A stretch of 61,652 nt of DNA from a virus. The notes below the pieces were generated by a model. The model saw only the letters and a program-made list of their open reading frames with translations. It was not told the origin of the DNA and made no database searches. Below are positions 47,493 to 56,433 of this stretch, piece after piece. The stretch is taken from the IMG/VR virus record IMGVR_UViG_3300025011_000043, positions 1 through 61,652 of that record; one strand, written 5' to 3'. The position numbers were made by a program, and so were the translations under genes. Position 1 is the stretch's first letter, and each line of letters begins with the position of its first letter.

Positions 47493-49460
47493 ATGACTAT
47501 TCTCAGTATAGACTTGGAAACATTTAGTGATGTTGATATAAAAACGTGCGGCGCTTACAAATATGTAGCGTCGCCGGATTTTGAAATATTATTGTTCGGG
47601 TATGCGTTCGATGATAACCCTGTTACTGTCGTAGATTTGGCAAACGGTGAATTTATACCTTTGGAAGTTGAAAACTATCTTTGGCACTACACAGCCACTA
47701 AAACAGCTTATAATGCAAATTTTGAAAGACTTTGTATCGATAGACACCTTAATAAATACTCTGACGAGAAACTACCTATTGGCCAGTGGAAATGTACTGC
47801 AGTTCATGCCTTAACGCTTGGATTGCCTGGAAACCTGGATGCTGTGGCAAAAGTGTTAGGCATGGAGCAGCAAAAAGATACGTCAGGCAAGGCGCTGATT
47901 CGCTACTTCTGCCAACCGTGCAAGCCTACCAAAGCCAACGGGATGCGTACAAGGAACCTGCCGGAACATGCACCTGAGAAGTGGGAACAGTTTAAAGAAT
48001 ACTGCAGGCAGGACGTTGTTGTAGAGCGGGATATCAGAAAAAGGCTTGAAAAGTATCCCGTCCCTGCTGCAGAACATAAACTCTGGTGCCTTGACCAAAA
48101 GATTAACGATACCGGGATTCGTATTGATACCCAGCTTGTCAATAACGCTATAGCTTGTGACTTGGAATTCCAGCAGCGGAAAACTGAAGAAGCAAAAAAG
48201 CTGACGGGCCTACAAAATCCTAACAGTGTTGCACAGCTTAAAGATTGGATTTTCAGCGAGGATTGGACGGATGTTGATAGTCTTAATAAAGAAACTGTGG
48301 CGGAACTGATTAAGACTACTAAGAACGAAACTGTTAAAAAAATGCTTGAACTAAGGCAAGAAATGGCCAAAACATCAGTAAAGAAATACGATGCTATGGT
48401 AAGGGCAGTAAGGGACGACGGACGAGTAAGGGGTTTGTTTCAGTTTTACGGGGCGAATAGAACCGGCAGATGGGCTGGAAGAATTGTCCAATTTCAAAAT
48501 TTACCCAAAAACAGCATGAAGGATCTTGACATGGCCCGGCAGATTGTCAGGAGTGGCGACTTTGAAACCTTAAAAATGCTTTTTGACAGTGTGCCTAATG
48601 TCTTATCCCAGCTTATACGAACTGCTTTCATCCCTTCTGACGGTTGTATATTTTTAGTCAGTGACTTCTCAGCTATTGAGGCCAGGGTAATAGCTTGGTT
48701 AGCGAATGAGCAGTGGCGCATGGAAGTGTTCAACACTCACGGCAAGATATACGAGGCCAGTGCATCCCAGATGTTCAAAGTGCCGCTTGAAAGTATTACC
48801 AAAGCTAATCCTTTAAGGCAAAAAGGTAAAATAAGTGAATTAGCCTTGGGTTATGCGGGCGGTGTTGGTGCCCTGGTTACGATGGGAGCTTTGAAGCAGG
48901 GACTGACAGAGGAAGAACTACCAGGATTAGTTAGTACATGGCGGGCAGCTAATCCGGCCATAACGAGACTGTGGAAAGACGTTGAAAAGGCGGCCATAAG
49001 TGCCGTCAATGATAAGAAAATAATACAACTGCAGTATGGTTTAGTCTTCAGTTTTGAGTCGGGTATTTTGTTTATCAAGTTACCGTCTGGTAGACGTTTA
49101 ACATATTACAAGGCTGCAGTGGAGACTGATAAGCGGTTCAATAGACCAAAATTAACATACTGGGGTATGGATCAGGTTAAGAAGGTATGGACGAAAGTTG
49201 ACACATACGGCGGGAAATTGGTAGAAAATGTTATTCAAGCAATTGCTAGGGATTGTTTAGCGGAAGCGCTTATCAGGGTAGATGTCGCAGGTTACAAAAT
49301 TGTTAGTCACGTACATGACGAAATAGTCTGTGATGTACCTATCGGGCAGGGCAGCTTGGAAGAGCTTAACGAGATTATGGGACGGGAAATATCTTGGGCG
49401 CCCGGATTACCTACACCTGCGGATGGCTTCCAGGGTTACTATTATAAAAAGGATGATTGA
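47493..49460 (+). CDS. DNA polymerase I-type (family A) with 3'-5' exonuclease
   Basis: 655 residues; ATG behind GAGGTGATTAA. Exo I SIDLETFSD at residues 5-13 and further exonuclease motifs to about 180. Polymerase motif A DFSAIEARV at about 390, motif B-like region around KISELALGYAGG (about 447) and motif C HVHDEIV at about 606. No 5'-nuclease. Replicates the phage genome. Confidence 0.96.
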   Translation: MTILSIDLETFSDVDIKTCGAYKYVASPDFEILLFGYAFDDNPVTVVDLANGEFIPLEVENYLWHYTATKTAYNANFERLCIDRHLNKYSDEKLPIGQWKCTAVHALTLGLPGNLDAVAKVLGMEQQKDTSGKALIRYFCQPCKPTKANGMRTRNLPEHAPEKWEQFKEYCRQDVVVERDIRKRLEKYPVPAAEHKLWCLDQKINDTGIRIDTQLVNNAIACDLEFQQRKTEEAKKLTGLQNPNSVAQLKDWIFSEDWTDVDSLNKETVAELIKTTKNETVKKMLELRQEMAKTSVKKYDAMVRAVRDDGRVRGLFQFYGANRTGRWAGRIVQFQNLPKNSMKDLDMARQIVRSGDFETLKMLFDSVPNVLSQLIRTAFIPSDGCIFLVSDFSAIEARVIAWLANEQWRMEVFNTHGKIYEASASQMFKVPLESITKANPLRQKGKISELALGYAGGVGALVTMGALKQGLTEEELPGLVSTWRAANPAITRLWKDVEKAAISAVNDKKIIQLQYGLVFSFESGILFIKLPSGRRLTYYKAAVETDKRFNRPKLTYWGMDQVKKVWTKVDTYGGKLVENVIQAIARDCLAEALIRVDVAGYKIVSHVHDEIVCDVPIGQGSLEELNEIMGREISWAPGLPTPADGFQGYYYKKDD

Positions 49461-50850
49461 TATAAAACTTGGATCATTATTTGACGGAGTGGCAATGTTT
49501 CCTCTGGCAGCAAAACGGAATGGGATTAAAGCAGTTTGGGCGAGTGAGATAGAGGTTTTTCCGCTAAAGGTTAGCCAGCATCACTTTCCCGACATGAGGC
49601 ACTTGGGCGACATTTGCCTGATTAATGGGGGGGAAATTGAACCTGTTGACATAATTACTTTCGGCAGTCCTTGTCAGGACTTATCTATAGCAGGCAAACG
49701 TGAGGGCATGGCAGGGGAGAGGTCGGGATTGTTTAGTCAAGCAATAAGGATAATACGAGAAATGCAGGAGGCGACAAATGGGAAATACCCTCGATACGCA
49801 ATATGGGAGAACGTGCCCGGGGCATTTAGTTCAAACTCAGGACAGGATTTTAGGGCAGTCCTTGAAGAAATCACAGCGTCCGAAATTCCAAGGCCTCAAT
49901 CTGGAAAGTGGGCAAACGCTGGAATGGTCAGAGGGAATGGGTATAGTGTTGCTTGGCGAGTCTGTGATGCGCAATATTGGGGAGTCGCCCAGCGTCGTAA
50001 GAGAATCTTTCTTGTCGCAGATTTTAGAGGCCAACGTGCCCCAGAAATATTATTTGAGTGCGAAAGCATGTCAGGGTATTTTGAGACGAGCAAAGAAGCG
50101 AGGGAAGAAGTTGCCGGAAGTGTTGGAAATGGCGTTGAGAAGCCAAGCGGGGTTTGGGCATTTATAGGTAAAAATTCAGCGGCATCACGAACAATCGGAG
50201 AAACAGAAAATATTTCACCGACATTAGATGCTACTAAGGCAGGGGCGTTAGCGGCACAACCGGGGGTTCATCAACAAACCTTTGTTATCCAATCCGCAAC
50301 CATGGGCGGAGATAAGAATCAAAACGGTTTAGGTGTGTCTGATGGCCCGTGCTATACGCTAGATTGTCGGGCGGATCATGCAGTTGCTCATTTGATAGCG
50401 TTTAACGGTAGGCAAGATCCTGTTTATGGGGCAGTGACTGGGGCGATTGATACCGATCAAGCGACACAGTGTATCGCATATCCCGAACCTGCAAATGCTC
50501 TGCTCGCAAAAGGCAATCTGTCCTACCGTGCTGATGTTGATAATTTAGTTTGTGCCGTAGATGTCCGTAACCTTTACGAGACAGAGGAATTAAACGGAAC
50601 GGTGCAATCAAAACAGACAGGCGGTTATTCGCTTAACTATCAAAATCCGGTTAGGGTAGGTTACGCAGTCAGACGACTTATGCCGATAGAGTGCGAGCGT
50701 TTAATGTCCATGCCGGACGGTTGGACTGATATCCCAGGAGCATCCAACACAGCACGTTACAAGGCAATTGGAAATTCACTTGTTATGTTAATACCTGATT
50801 GGATATTTAGTCAGATAAACAGAATCGAAATTGAAGAAATGTTAGGATAA
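49453..50850 (+). CDS. DNA (cytosine-5) methyltransferase
   Basis: 465 residues; ATG 49453 overlaps the polymerase stop (AAGGATGATTGA). Motif I LGSLFDGVAMFPLAAKRNG, catalytic motif IV GSPCQDLS (about 73), motif VI ENVPGAF (about 119) and C-terminal RRLMPIECERLMSMPDGWTD..AIGNSLV. A long variable region (about 245-400) is the target recognition part. No restriction partner nearby; probably host-restriction evasion. Ends EEMLG. Confidence 0.93.
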   Translation: MIDIKLGSLFDGVAMFPLAAKRNGIKAVWASEIEVFPLKVSQHHFPDMRHLGDICLINGGEIEPVDIITFGSPCQDLSIAGKREGMAGERSGLFSQAIRIIREMQEATNGKYPRYAIWENVPGAFSSNSGQDFRAVLEEITASEIPRPQSGKWANAGMVRGNGYSVAWRVCDAQYWGVAQRRKRIFLVADFRGQRAPEILFECESMSGYFETSKEAREEVAGSVGNGVEKPSGVWAFIGKNSAASRTIGETENISPTLDATKAGALAAQPGVHQQTFVIQSATMGGDKNQNGLGVSDGPCYTLDCRADHAVAHLIAFNGRQDPVYGAVTGAIDTDQATQCIAYPEPANALLAKGNLSYRADVDNLVCAVDVRNLYETEELNGTVQSKQTGGYSLNYQNPVRVGYAVRRLMPIECERLMSMPDGWTDIPGASNTARYKAIGNSLVMLIPDWIFSQINRIEIEEMLG

Positions 50851-50944
50851 CTGACTACAGCGGATAAGACTACTATTGTCGCTCAAAATATATAGAAGTT
50901 TAGCTAAACATCAAACGATTGTAGCAAAAACTGAGGTGAAATAG
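50851..50944 (+). other. Short intergenic gap, nothing recognised
   Basis: 94 bases with no frame, promoter or terminator that I can support; a GAGGTG at the end serves the next gene. Confidence 0.4.
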
Positions 50945-51274
50945 TTGGAATTATTAGTCGGTGAAAATTTAAAGATTACATCGGACCGTTTAAATTATAT
51001 TATCGAACAGCGGAAAGTCAGGACTGAAGGAGAGAACATCGGTGAGGAATACTGGGTAAATGCCGGTTACTACTCTCAATTTGACGAAACAATTTTTAAG
51101 CACCTAATTAATTTAGGTTTAAGAACATCGGATTTGAAAGGTGCCAGGGAGATACTTGATTACTTGGCAGAAATTCGCAAAGACATTTTAAAGCTGGATT
51201 TCCGAGAGTGTATCAAGAAGCTGAAGCAGGAACCGGTTGGGATTGAAGAAACTGACGATGATATGCTCGGATGA
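50945..51274 (+). CDS. Hypothetical early protein
   Basis: 109 residues; TTG behind GAGGTGAAATAG. Alpha-rich (YYSQFDETIFKHLINLGLRTSDLKGAREILDYLAEIRKDILKL) and ends TDDDMLG. Overlaps the next ATG by four bases. No family. Confidence 0.6.
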   Translation: MELLVGENLKITSDRLNYIIEQRKVRTEGENIGEEYWVNAGYYSQFDETIFKHLINLGLRTSDLKGAREILDYLAEIRKDILKLDFRECIKKLKQEPVGIEETDDDMLG

Positions 51275-51573
51275 TAGCAGCACTGATTAACCGGCGGCGT
51301 AGGCAAATATTAATACACTCTTATATTTATTACAAACTTGGGACGTCTATAATAGCTGATCACACTTGGGATAAGTGGGCGAGGGATCTTGTTGACTTGC
51401 AAAAGGCTTATCCCAAGATAGCTAAAAGTTTACCTTACCATGATGTTTTTAAGGATTTTGATGGTTCATCGGGATTTTACCTGCCTGCTGATGAATGGAC
51501 GGTGAACAATGCTTTACAGTTGTTACGGATACACGACAGAGTACAGGCGGAAATTGACGATATGCTCGGATAG
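51271..51573 (+). CDS. Small protein resembling NAD-ligase Ia domain (tentative)
   Basis: 100 residues. LINRRRRQILIHSYIYYKLGTSIIADHTWDKWARDLVDLQKAYP has the 'R.qiLvHs.iYY.l...iisD..wD.....L..L' pattern annotated in phages as LigA-related (Ia domain). No adenylation lysine region. Ends EIDDMLG. Confidence 0.6.
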   Translation: MIAALINRRRRQILIHSYIYYKLGTSIIADHTWDKWARDLVDLQKAYPKIAKSLPYHDVFKDFDGSSGFYLPADEWTVNNALQLLRIHDRVQAEIDDMLG

Positions 51574-51577
51574 GAGA

Positions 51578-52345
51578 GTGATTGAATTTTTAAACAGTAT
51601 CATTCTTGGTAACTGCTTGGATGTGATGACTCAAATACCTAATAAGTCAGTTAACATGATCCTTTGTGATCTACCATATGGCACTACTGAATGTAGTTGG
51701 GATACCATCATTCCTTTTGTACCTTTGTGGGCACAGTACGAGCGTATCATAACAGACGACGGCGCGATAGTATTAACTGCTAGTCAGCCATTTACCAGTG
51801 CACTGATTATGAGCAATATAAAGATGTTTAAATATTGTTGGGTATGGCGTAAAAGCTGCGGCGCTGGATTTCTTAACGCTAAAAACGCACCGATTAAGAT
51901 GCACGAAGATATATGCGTATTCAGTAAAGGCGCCACTGCTAACGGGAGTAAAAGAAACATGGCATACTACCCGCAAGATCTAACTCCTGTAGAGAGATAC
52001 AGAAATAGAACAGGTGAGCACAGCAATGCTGTTGGTACTAGACCAAGCAGGCAAAAAGGTTATACTCAGAAATTCACAGGATATCCGGTAAGTATCCTGT
52101 ATTACCCTAACGATAGAAACATGATGCACGACACGACTAAACCAGTAGCTTTATTTGAGTATCTGATAAAAACGTATACCAACGAAGGGGATACTGTTTT
52201 AGATAACTGCATAGGTAGTGGTACGACTGCCTTAGCTTGTATCAATACGGGTAGAAAATTTATAGGTATTGACATATTGCAAGAATGGGTTGATGCGAGC
52301 AAAGCTAGAATTAACGAATTAGAAATTAGTAACATGCTGGGGTGA
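51578..52345 (+). CDS. DNA N6-adenine/N4-cytosine methyltransferase
   Basis: 255 residues from GTG 51578, which touches the GGAGAG site, so ATT 51581 is an alternative. Motif IV DLPYGTT (about 30) and motif I near the C-terminus, GSGTTALACINTGRKFIGID (about 213), give the beta-type order. The DLPY tetrad is read as an adenine-methyltransferase variant of DPPY. Ends ISNMLG. Confidence 0.88.
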   Translation: MIEFLNSIILGNCLDVMTQIPNKSVNMILCDLPYGTTECSWDTIIPFVPLWAQYERIITDDGAIVLTASQPFTSALIMSNIKMFKYCWVWRKSCGAGFLNAKNAPIKMHEDICVFSKGATANGSKRNMAYYPQDLTPVERYRNRTGEHSNAVGTRPSRQKGYTQKFTGYPVSILYYPNDRNMMHDTTKPVALFEYLIKTYTNEGDTVLDNCIGSGTTALACINTGRKFIGIDILQEWVDASKARINELEISNMLG

Positions 52346-52349
52346 TTTA

Positions 52350-53714
52350 TTGGATTATCAGGAATTTTTAGAGAGCAAGAAAACGACAGTACAGAGCTGC
52401 GGATTTAAAATCGGTAACGATGAAATTAATTCAACTGCTAAATTATTTCAAGCGGATATAGCGAGGTGGGCGCTGCAGAAAGGCAGAGCAGCTATATTTG
52501 CCGGGACAGGGCTTGGAAAGACTTTTATGCAACTTGAATGGGCGGATAAGGTTTGTGATTATACATTCGGGGATGTGCTGATAGCTGCACCTTTGGCAGT
52601 GGCTCAGCAGACAGTTCGCGAAGGTGATAAATTCGGTATAAAAGTAAATTACTGCCGGTGTCAGGACGATGTAAAAGCCGGTATCAATATAACTAATTAT
52701 GAAATGTTGGGTAAATTTGATCCTGATAAGTTTGAAGGTATTGTGTTAGATGAATCATCAATACTGAAATCTTTTACAGGGAAAGTAAGAACTCAGATTA
52801 TCGAGACATTCCGAAATACTCCTTACAGGCTTGCCTGTACAGCTACACCGGCACCAAACGATATTATGGAATTATGTAATCACGCTGAATTTTTAGGTGT
52901 AATGACAAGGGCCGAAATGTTGGCTATGTGGTTCGTGCATGACGGTGGGGATACGTCGAAATGGCGACTAAAGGGCCATGTCAAAGAGAGCTTTTGGACT
53001 TGGATTGCTAGTTGGGCAGTGATGCTGCAGAACCCGAAAGACCTTGGCTATGACGGTACAGAATACGAACTTCCGGAATTGAATATCATCCCTGTTGTTG
53101 TGGAGATGGACGGGCATGAAGCAAGGACTATGACGGAGAGAAGACGGGCCCGGAAGGAAAGTGTTGATTTAAGGGTAGCTGCAGCGGCAGAGATAGTTAA
53201 CTGGTCGGATGATCATTGGTTAATATGGTGCGGTTTGAACGATGAATCGGACAAGCTCACGAAGTCGATTGACGGAGCTGTGGGGATTAGGGGCAGTCAT
53301 AAACCGGAATACAAAGAAAAAACTATGACTGACTTTTCAGCCGGAGAGGTTAAAAAACTGGTTAGTAAGGCATCAATCTGTGGGTACGGTATGAATTTCC
53401 AAGTATGCCATAACATGATATTTGTCGGGTTATCCGATAGCTTTGAACAGTATTTCCAAGCGGTGCGCCGGTGCTGGAGATTCGGGCAGACGGAGAAAGT
53501 TAATGTGTATGTCGTAACTGCATCGACAGAGGGCGCGGTAGTCGATAACGTGAAGCGCAAGGAAGAAGAATTCAACGCTATGTTGTCAGGGATGATTGCT
53601 GCAACACAAGAGATTACCCGGGAGAATATTCAAGCCACTTTAAGAGATACAGCGGTTTATGATCCGCAGGTGCCAATGGTATTACCCGATTGGTTGGGAG
53701 GGATTGCTGTTTGA
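52350..53714 (+). CDS. SNF2-family helicase
   Basis: 454 residues; TTG behind GGGGTGATTTA. Walker A GTGLGKT at about 52, DEAH-type box VLDESS at about 133, motif III ATPAPND, and C-terminal motifs GYGMNFQVCHNMIFVGLSDSFEQYFQAVRRCWRFGQTEKV (V and VI). Likely unwinding/branch processing in replication. A second SNF2-like gene is at 59415. Confidence 0.9.
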   Translation: MDYQEFLESKKTTVQSCGFKIGNDEINSTAKLFQADIARWALQKGRAAIFAGTGLGKTFMQLEWADKVCDYTFGDVLIAAPLAVAQQTVREGDKFGIKVNYCRCQDDVKAGINITNYEMLGKFDPDKFEGIVLDESSILKSFTGKVRTQIIETFRNTPYRLACTATPAPNDIMELCNHAEFLGVMTRAEMLAMWFVHDGGDTSKWRLKGHVKESFWTWIASWAVMLQNPKDLGYDGTEYELPELNIIPVVVEMDGHEARTMTERRRARKESVDLRVAAAAEIVNWSDDHWLIWCGLNDESDKLTKSIDGAVGIRGSHKPEYKEKTMTDFSAGEVKKLVSKASICGYGMNFQVCHNMIFVGLSDSFEQYFQAVRRCWRFGQTEKVNVYVVTASTEGAVVDNVKRKEEEFNAMLSGMIAATQEITRENIQATLRDTAVYDPQVPMVLPDWLGGIAV

Positions 53715-54658
53715 TAAATGTTTTAAACCAGTCAGTCACCCGTGATTATGCTGTTTATCACGGTGACAGCATGGAGGTTATAAGGGGGATACCAACAGAT
53801 TCTTTGCATTGTTCTATATTCTCCCCGCCGTTTGAAAATCTTTACACTTATTCAAATTCTATCAGGGATTTAGGCAATTCTAAAAATCAGGTCCAGTTTA
53901 TGAAGCATTTTAGATTTTTGATAAGTGAGCTTTACCGTTCCATGATGCCTGGCAGGTTGGTAATTATACATTGTATGGACTTGCCAAAGATGAAGAGCAG
54001 GGACGGGGTTATTGGTCTTAGAGACTTCCCTGCTATTGTCCGCAAAATGTTTGAAAATGCGGGTTTTATATATCACCCAAAGGTTACTATTTGGAAAAAC
54101 CCTGTTACTGAGATGCAAAGGACAAAGGCGCTGGGCCTGCTCCACAAAACTGTAGTAAAAGATAGTGCCATGAGTCGCCAGGGGATGGCCGATTACATTG
54201 TAGTTATGCGGAAACCAGGGGTTAACCCGGAAGCTATATCGGGAGAATTTACACATTACGCGGGGGATGATCCAGAAGGTGTCTTTGGTTACACCCAGCA
54301 GGGTAACGACGTTAAAAAGTCCATTCAAATATGGCAGCGTTACGCCAGTCCTGTGTGGTTCGACATAAACCAAAGTAATACACTGCAGAGGAAAAGCGCA
54401 AGAGATGAAAACGACGAAAGGCATATTTGCCCTTTACAGCTTGATATCATTGAACGGTGCCTGCAACTGTGGAGTAACCCGGGAGATACCATATTTGATC
54501 CTTTTGCAGGTATTATGAGTGTCGGTTACAAGGCTGTTTTGATGCTTAGAAAAGCCGTCATGGTAGAGCTGAAAGATAGCTACTATAGGCAAGGCGTTGG
54601 CAACATGGAAAACGCTGTGGTTGAGAGAGATAAAGAACTTGACGATATGCTGGGGTGA
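53711..54658 (+). CDS. DNA methyltransferase with SPPF motif
   Basis: 315 residues; TTG 53711 lies eight bases after GGGAGGGA and overlaps the helicase stop. Motif IV SPPF (about 38) and DPFAGIMSVGYKA (about 263) give beta-class order; SPPF is typical of N4-cytosine (sometimes N6-adenine) enzymes. Third methyltransferase of the operon. Ends LDDMLG. Confidence 0.88.
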   Translation: MINVLNQSVTRDYAVYHGDSMEVIRGIPTDSLHCSIFSPPFENLYTYSNSIRDLGNSKNQVQFMKHFRFLISELYRSMMPGRLVIIHCMDLPKMKSRDGVIGLRDFPAIVRKMFENAGFIYHPKVTIWKNPVTEMQRTKALGLLHKTVVKDSAMSRQGMADYIVVMRKPGVNPEAISGEFTHYAGDDPEGVFGYTQQGNDVKKSIQIWQRYASPVWFDINQSNTLQRKSARDENDERHICPLQLDIIERCLQLWSNPGDTIFDPFAGIMSVGYKAVLMLRKAVMVELKDSYYRQGVGNMENAVVERDKELDDMLG

Positions 54659-54663
54659 TTAGT

Positions 54664-54945
54664 TTGAGGATGTGCAAGCGTAAAGCTGAAATTACAAGGC
54701 AAGCTCTGACAAAGGACAAACTGATAGAACTACTTATCAAATACAAACTGACCCGTGAGCAGGTAGGTAAATCCTACGGAATATCTACGTCAGCTGTCGG
54801 TAGGTTGCTTAAGGATTACGATATCAATTTAGCAATCGAAAGGAAAGAGTTTAAGGGCGCATCATCTAACGCTAATAAGGTGCTATCGTCTTTTAAATGC
54901 GCCGGGAAGGTTAGTTTTAGAAAAGATTACATGGGGATGTGGTAA
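54664..54945 (+). CDS. HTH protein
   Basis: 93 residues; TTG 54664 behind GGGGTGATTAG. Residues 15-55 (LTKDKLIELLIKYKLTREQVGKSYGISTSAVGRLLKDYDIN) form a homeodomain-like HTH; the rest is basic. No further family. Confidence 0.65.
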   Translation: MRMCKRKAEITRQALTKDKLIELLIKYKLTREQVGKSYGISTSAVGRLLKDYDINLAIERKEFKGASSNANKVLSSFKCAGKVSFRKDYMGMW

Positions 54946-54949
54946 ACGT

Positions 54950-55417
54950 TTGAGAGTATCCGGTATAACATCCGATTCTATCTTAGATGGTCCTGGTTTA
55001 AGGGTAGTATTATTTGTCCAAGGTTGCCCGCACGGTTGCAAAGATTGTCACAATCCATCAACGTGGGACAAGTCGGGCGGATATGAGATGTCGATATACA
55101 GTGTTGAGAAAGACATTTTAAGTAGGTTAACACCTATGCACCAGGGCGTTACTTTCAGCGGTGGCGAACCATTCGACCAGTCGGAAGAATTATTGATGTT
55201 AGCTTGTCGGCTAAAATATTGGGTTAAGGACATTGTAGTTTATAGTGGTTACAAAATGCGCGAACTATTAGGTAACGGTTTGCTGGGCGCTGTTGACTAT
55301 CTGATTGATGGGAAATTCGAGATAGATGGGCGAGATATTGGTCTAAAGTGGCGCGGTAGCAGTAATCAAATAATTTGGAAAAAGGTTAATGGTATCTGGG
55401 TAAAGGAGAGTGATTAA
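54950..55417 (+). CDS. nrdG: Anaerobic ribonucleotide reductase activating protein
   Basis: 155 residues; TTG start. Radical-SAM cluster CPHGCKDC (CxxxCxxC, about 26-33) after GPGLRVVLFVQG, then VTFSGGEPFDQSEELL. It would activate a class III reductase; no nrdD is in the window, so it must act on the host enzyme. It points to an anaerobic host. Confidence 0.93.
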   Translation: MRVSGITSDSILDGPGLRVVLFVQGCPHGCKDCHNPSTWDKSGGYEMSIYSVEKDILSRLTPMHQGVTFSGGEPFDQSEELLMLACRLKYWVKDIVVYSGYKMRELLGNGLLGAVDYLIDGKFEIDGRDIGLKWRGSSNQIIWKKVNGIWVKESD

Positions 55418-55418
55418 T

Positions 55419-55976
55419 CTGTCGGAACGTATAGGAGATTATGTTGAAACGTATACTGGTAAGCAGTTTTGGCCGCTGGAACCGCGACCAGAGGATGTTT
55501 GTATAGAGGATATAGCACATTCATTGAGTATGCAGTGCCGGTTTAATGGTCATTGTAGCCGGTTTTACAGTGTTGCTGAGCATAGTGTAAAGGTATCCAT
55601 TGAGATGCTTATTCGTGGTTATGACAAGCAGATGCGCCTTTATGGGTTATTACATGACGCAGCAGAAGCTTATTGCTGTGACATACCAAGACCTTTAAAA
55701 AGTTTGCTCAAAGGTTACGGAGAAATGGAAGACCATATACAGCAAGTTATTTGGCAGGCTTTTGGTTTACCCGAGCCTACTATCAGTCAGTACAAAATAA
55801 TTAAGCATGTAGATAATTGTTATTTGCGTAAAGAAGGAACTATCCTGATGCCAAACACAGATGATTGGGTTAGTAAAATTGTAGATTGGGATCCTGTTTA
55901 TATAGATATTTACGGATTATCGCAAAGCGATTCCAAAAAACAATTCATACAGATATTCGAAGAATTAAAACGATAA
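55419..55976 (+). CDS. HD-domain phosphohydrolase; possible CUG start
   Basis: 185 residues from CTG 55419; GTG 55410 lies inside the AAGGAGAG site, and ATT 55413 is closer than ideal. Junction GTGATTAAT-CTG parallels GTGATTAAA-TTG junctions elsewhere. HD motifs: SVAEHSVKVS (about 55), LLHDAAEAYCCDIPRPLK (about 80-97), HVDNCYLRKE. YfbR-like nucleotidase fold likely; would supply nucleosides. Confidence 0.85.
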   Translation: MSERIGDYVETYTGKQFWPLEPRPEDVCIEDIAHSLSMQCRFNGHCSRFYSVAEHSVKVSIEMLIRGYDKQMRLYGLLHDAAEAYCCDIPRPLKSLLKGYGEMEDHIQQVIWQAFGLPEPTISQYKIIKHVDNCYLRKEGTILMPNTDDWVSKIVDWDPVYIDIYGLSQSDSKKQFIQIFEELKR

Positions 55977-56050
55977 TAGAAAAAACTAGATGAGCAAAGT
56001 AAAACTTAGCTATTAGGTGTAAACCGTGCAATTAAAACCAAATATACCGC

Positions 56051-56079
56051 TTGCCTTTATCTGACAGACATAATATAAT
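56051..56079 (+). promoter_or_regulatory. Promoter of leader RNA before the primase operon
   Basis: TTGCCT (56051-56056), 17 bases, TATAAT (56074-56079). Confidence 0.6.
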
Positions 56080-56085
56080 TAGCGG

Positions 56086-56220
56086 ACAACCTAATACTTA
56101 TATGTAACAATTGACCGTTGTTACATATAAGACGATAACGCTAATACGTGAAACAGTAGGCAAGTGAGCCACGGTCGATGTTTAGTCATCGAAGTGTGGA
56201 CGCTTGCCTTTTTATTTTGT
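56086..56220 (+). ncRNA. Structured RNA with 14-bp hairpin and terminator
   Basis: CTTATATGTAACAA/TTGTTACATATAAG (56097-56131) is a perfect 14-bp stem with a 7-base loop. A branched element follows, closed by GGCAAG/CTTGCC with inner CCAC/GTGG and GATG/CATC pairings, then TTTTTATTTT. Promoter, folds and terminator make it a likely sRNA or riboregulator. No protein frame is supported across it. Confidence 0.6.
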
Positions 56221-56241
56221 CTAAAAAGGTGGTGTAAGGAA

Positions 56242-56433
56242 ATGGAATTAGGTAAAGAAACAATGAGTATTAAAGAATTCGCTGAAAAAATGAGTATAAG
56301 CAGAAGTTTAGCTTATAAACTTGCGGCTACCGGGCAAATACCTGTTATCAGACTGAGCAAGCGTAAGTTAGTGATACCGATGCAGGCGGTCGAAAAAATG
56401 TTGAATAGTGTACTGACGCTGCAGGAGGCGTGA
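56242..56433 (+). CDS. Excisionase-type HTH protein
   Basis: 63 residues; ATG behind TAAGGA. ETMSIKEFAEKMSISRSLAYKLAATGQIPVIRLSKRKLVIPMQAVEKML is an HTH_17/excisionase fold. It is coupled to the primase gene (overlap of one base) and may bind the origin repeats downstream or the leader. Confidence 0.82.
   Translation: MELGKETMSIKEFAEKMSISRSLAYKLAATGQIPVIRLSKRKLVIPMQAVEKMLNSVLTLQEA

Noticed and set aside
49330-49452. Start of the C5 methyltransferase at 49330
   Set aside because: This part is a shadow of the polymerase frame; the family begins at MIDIKLGSLFDG from ATG 49453.
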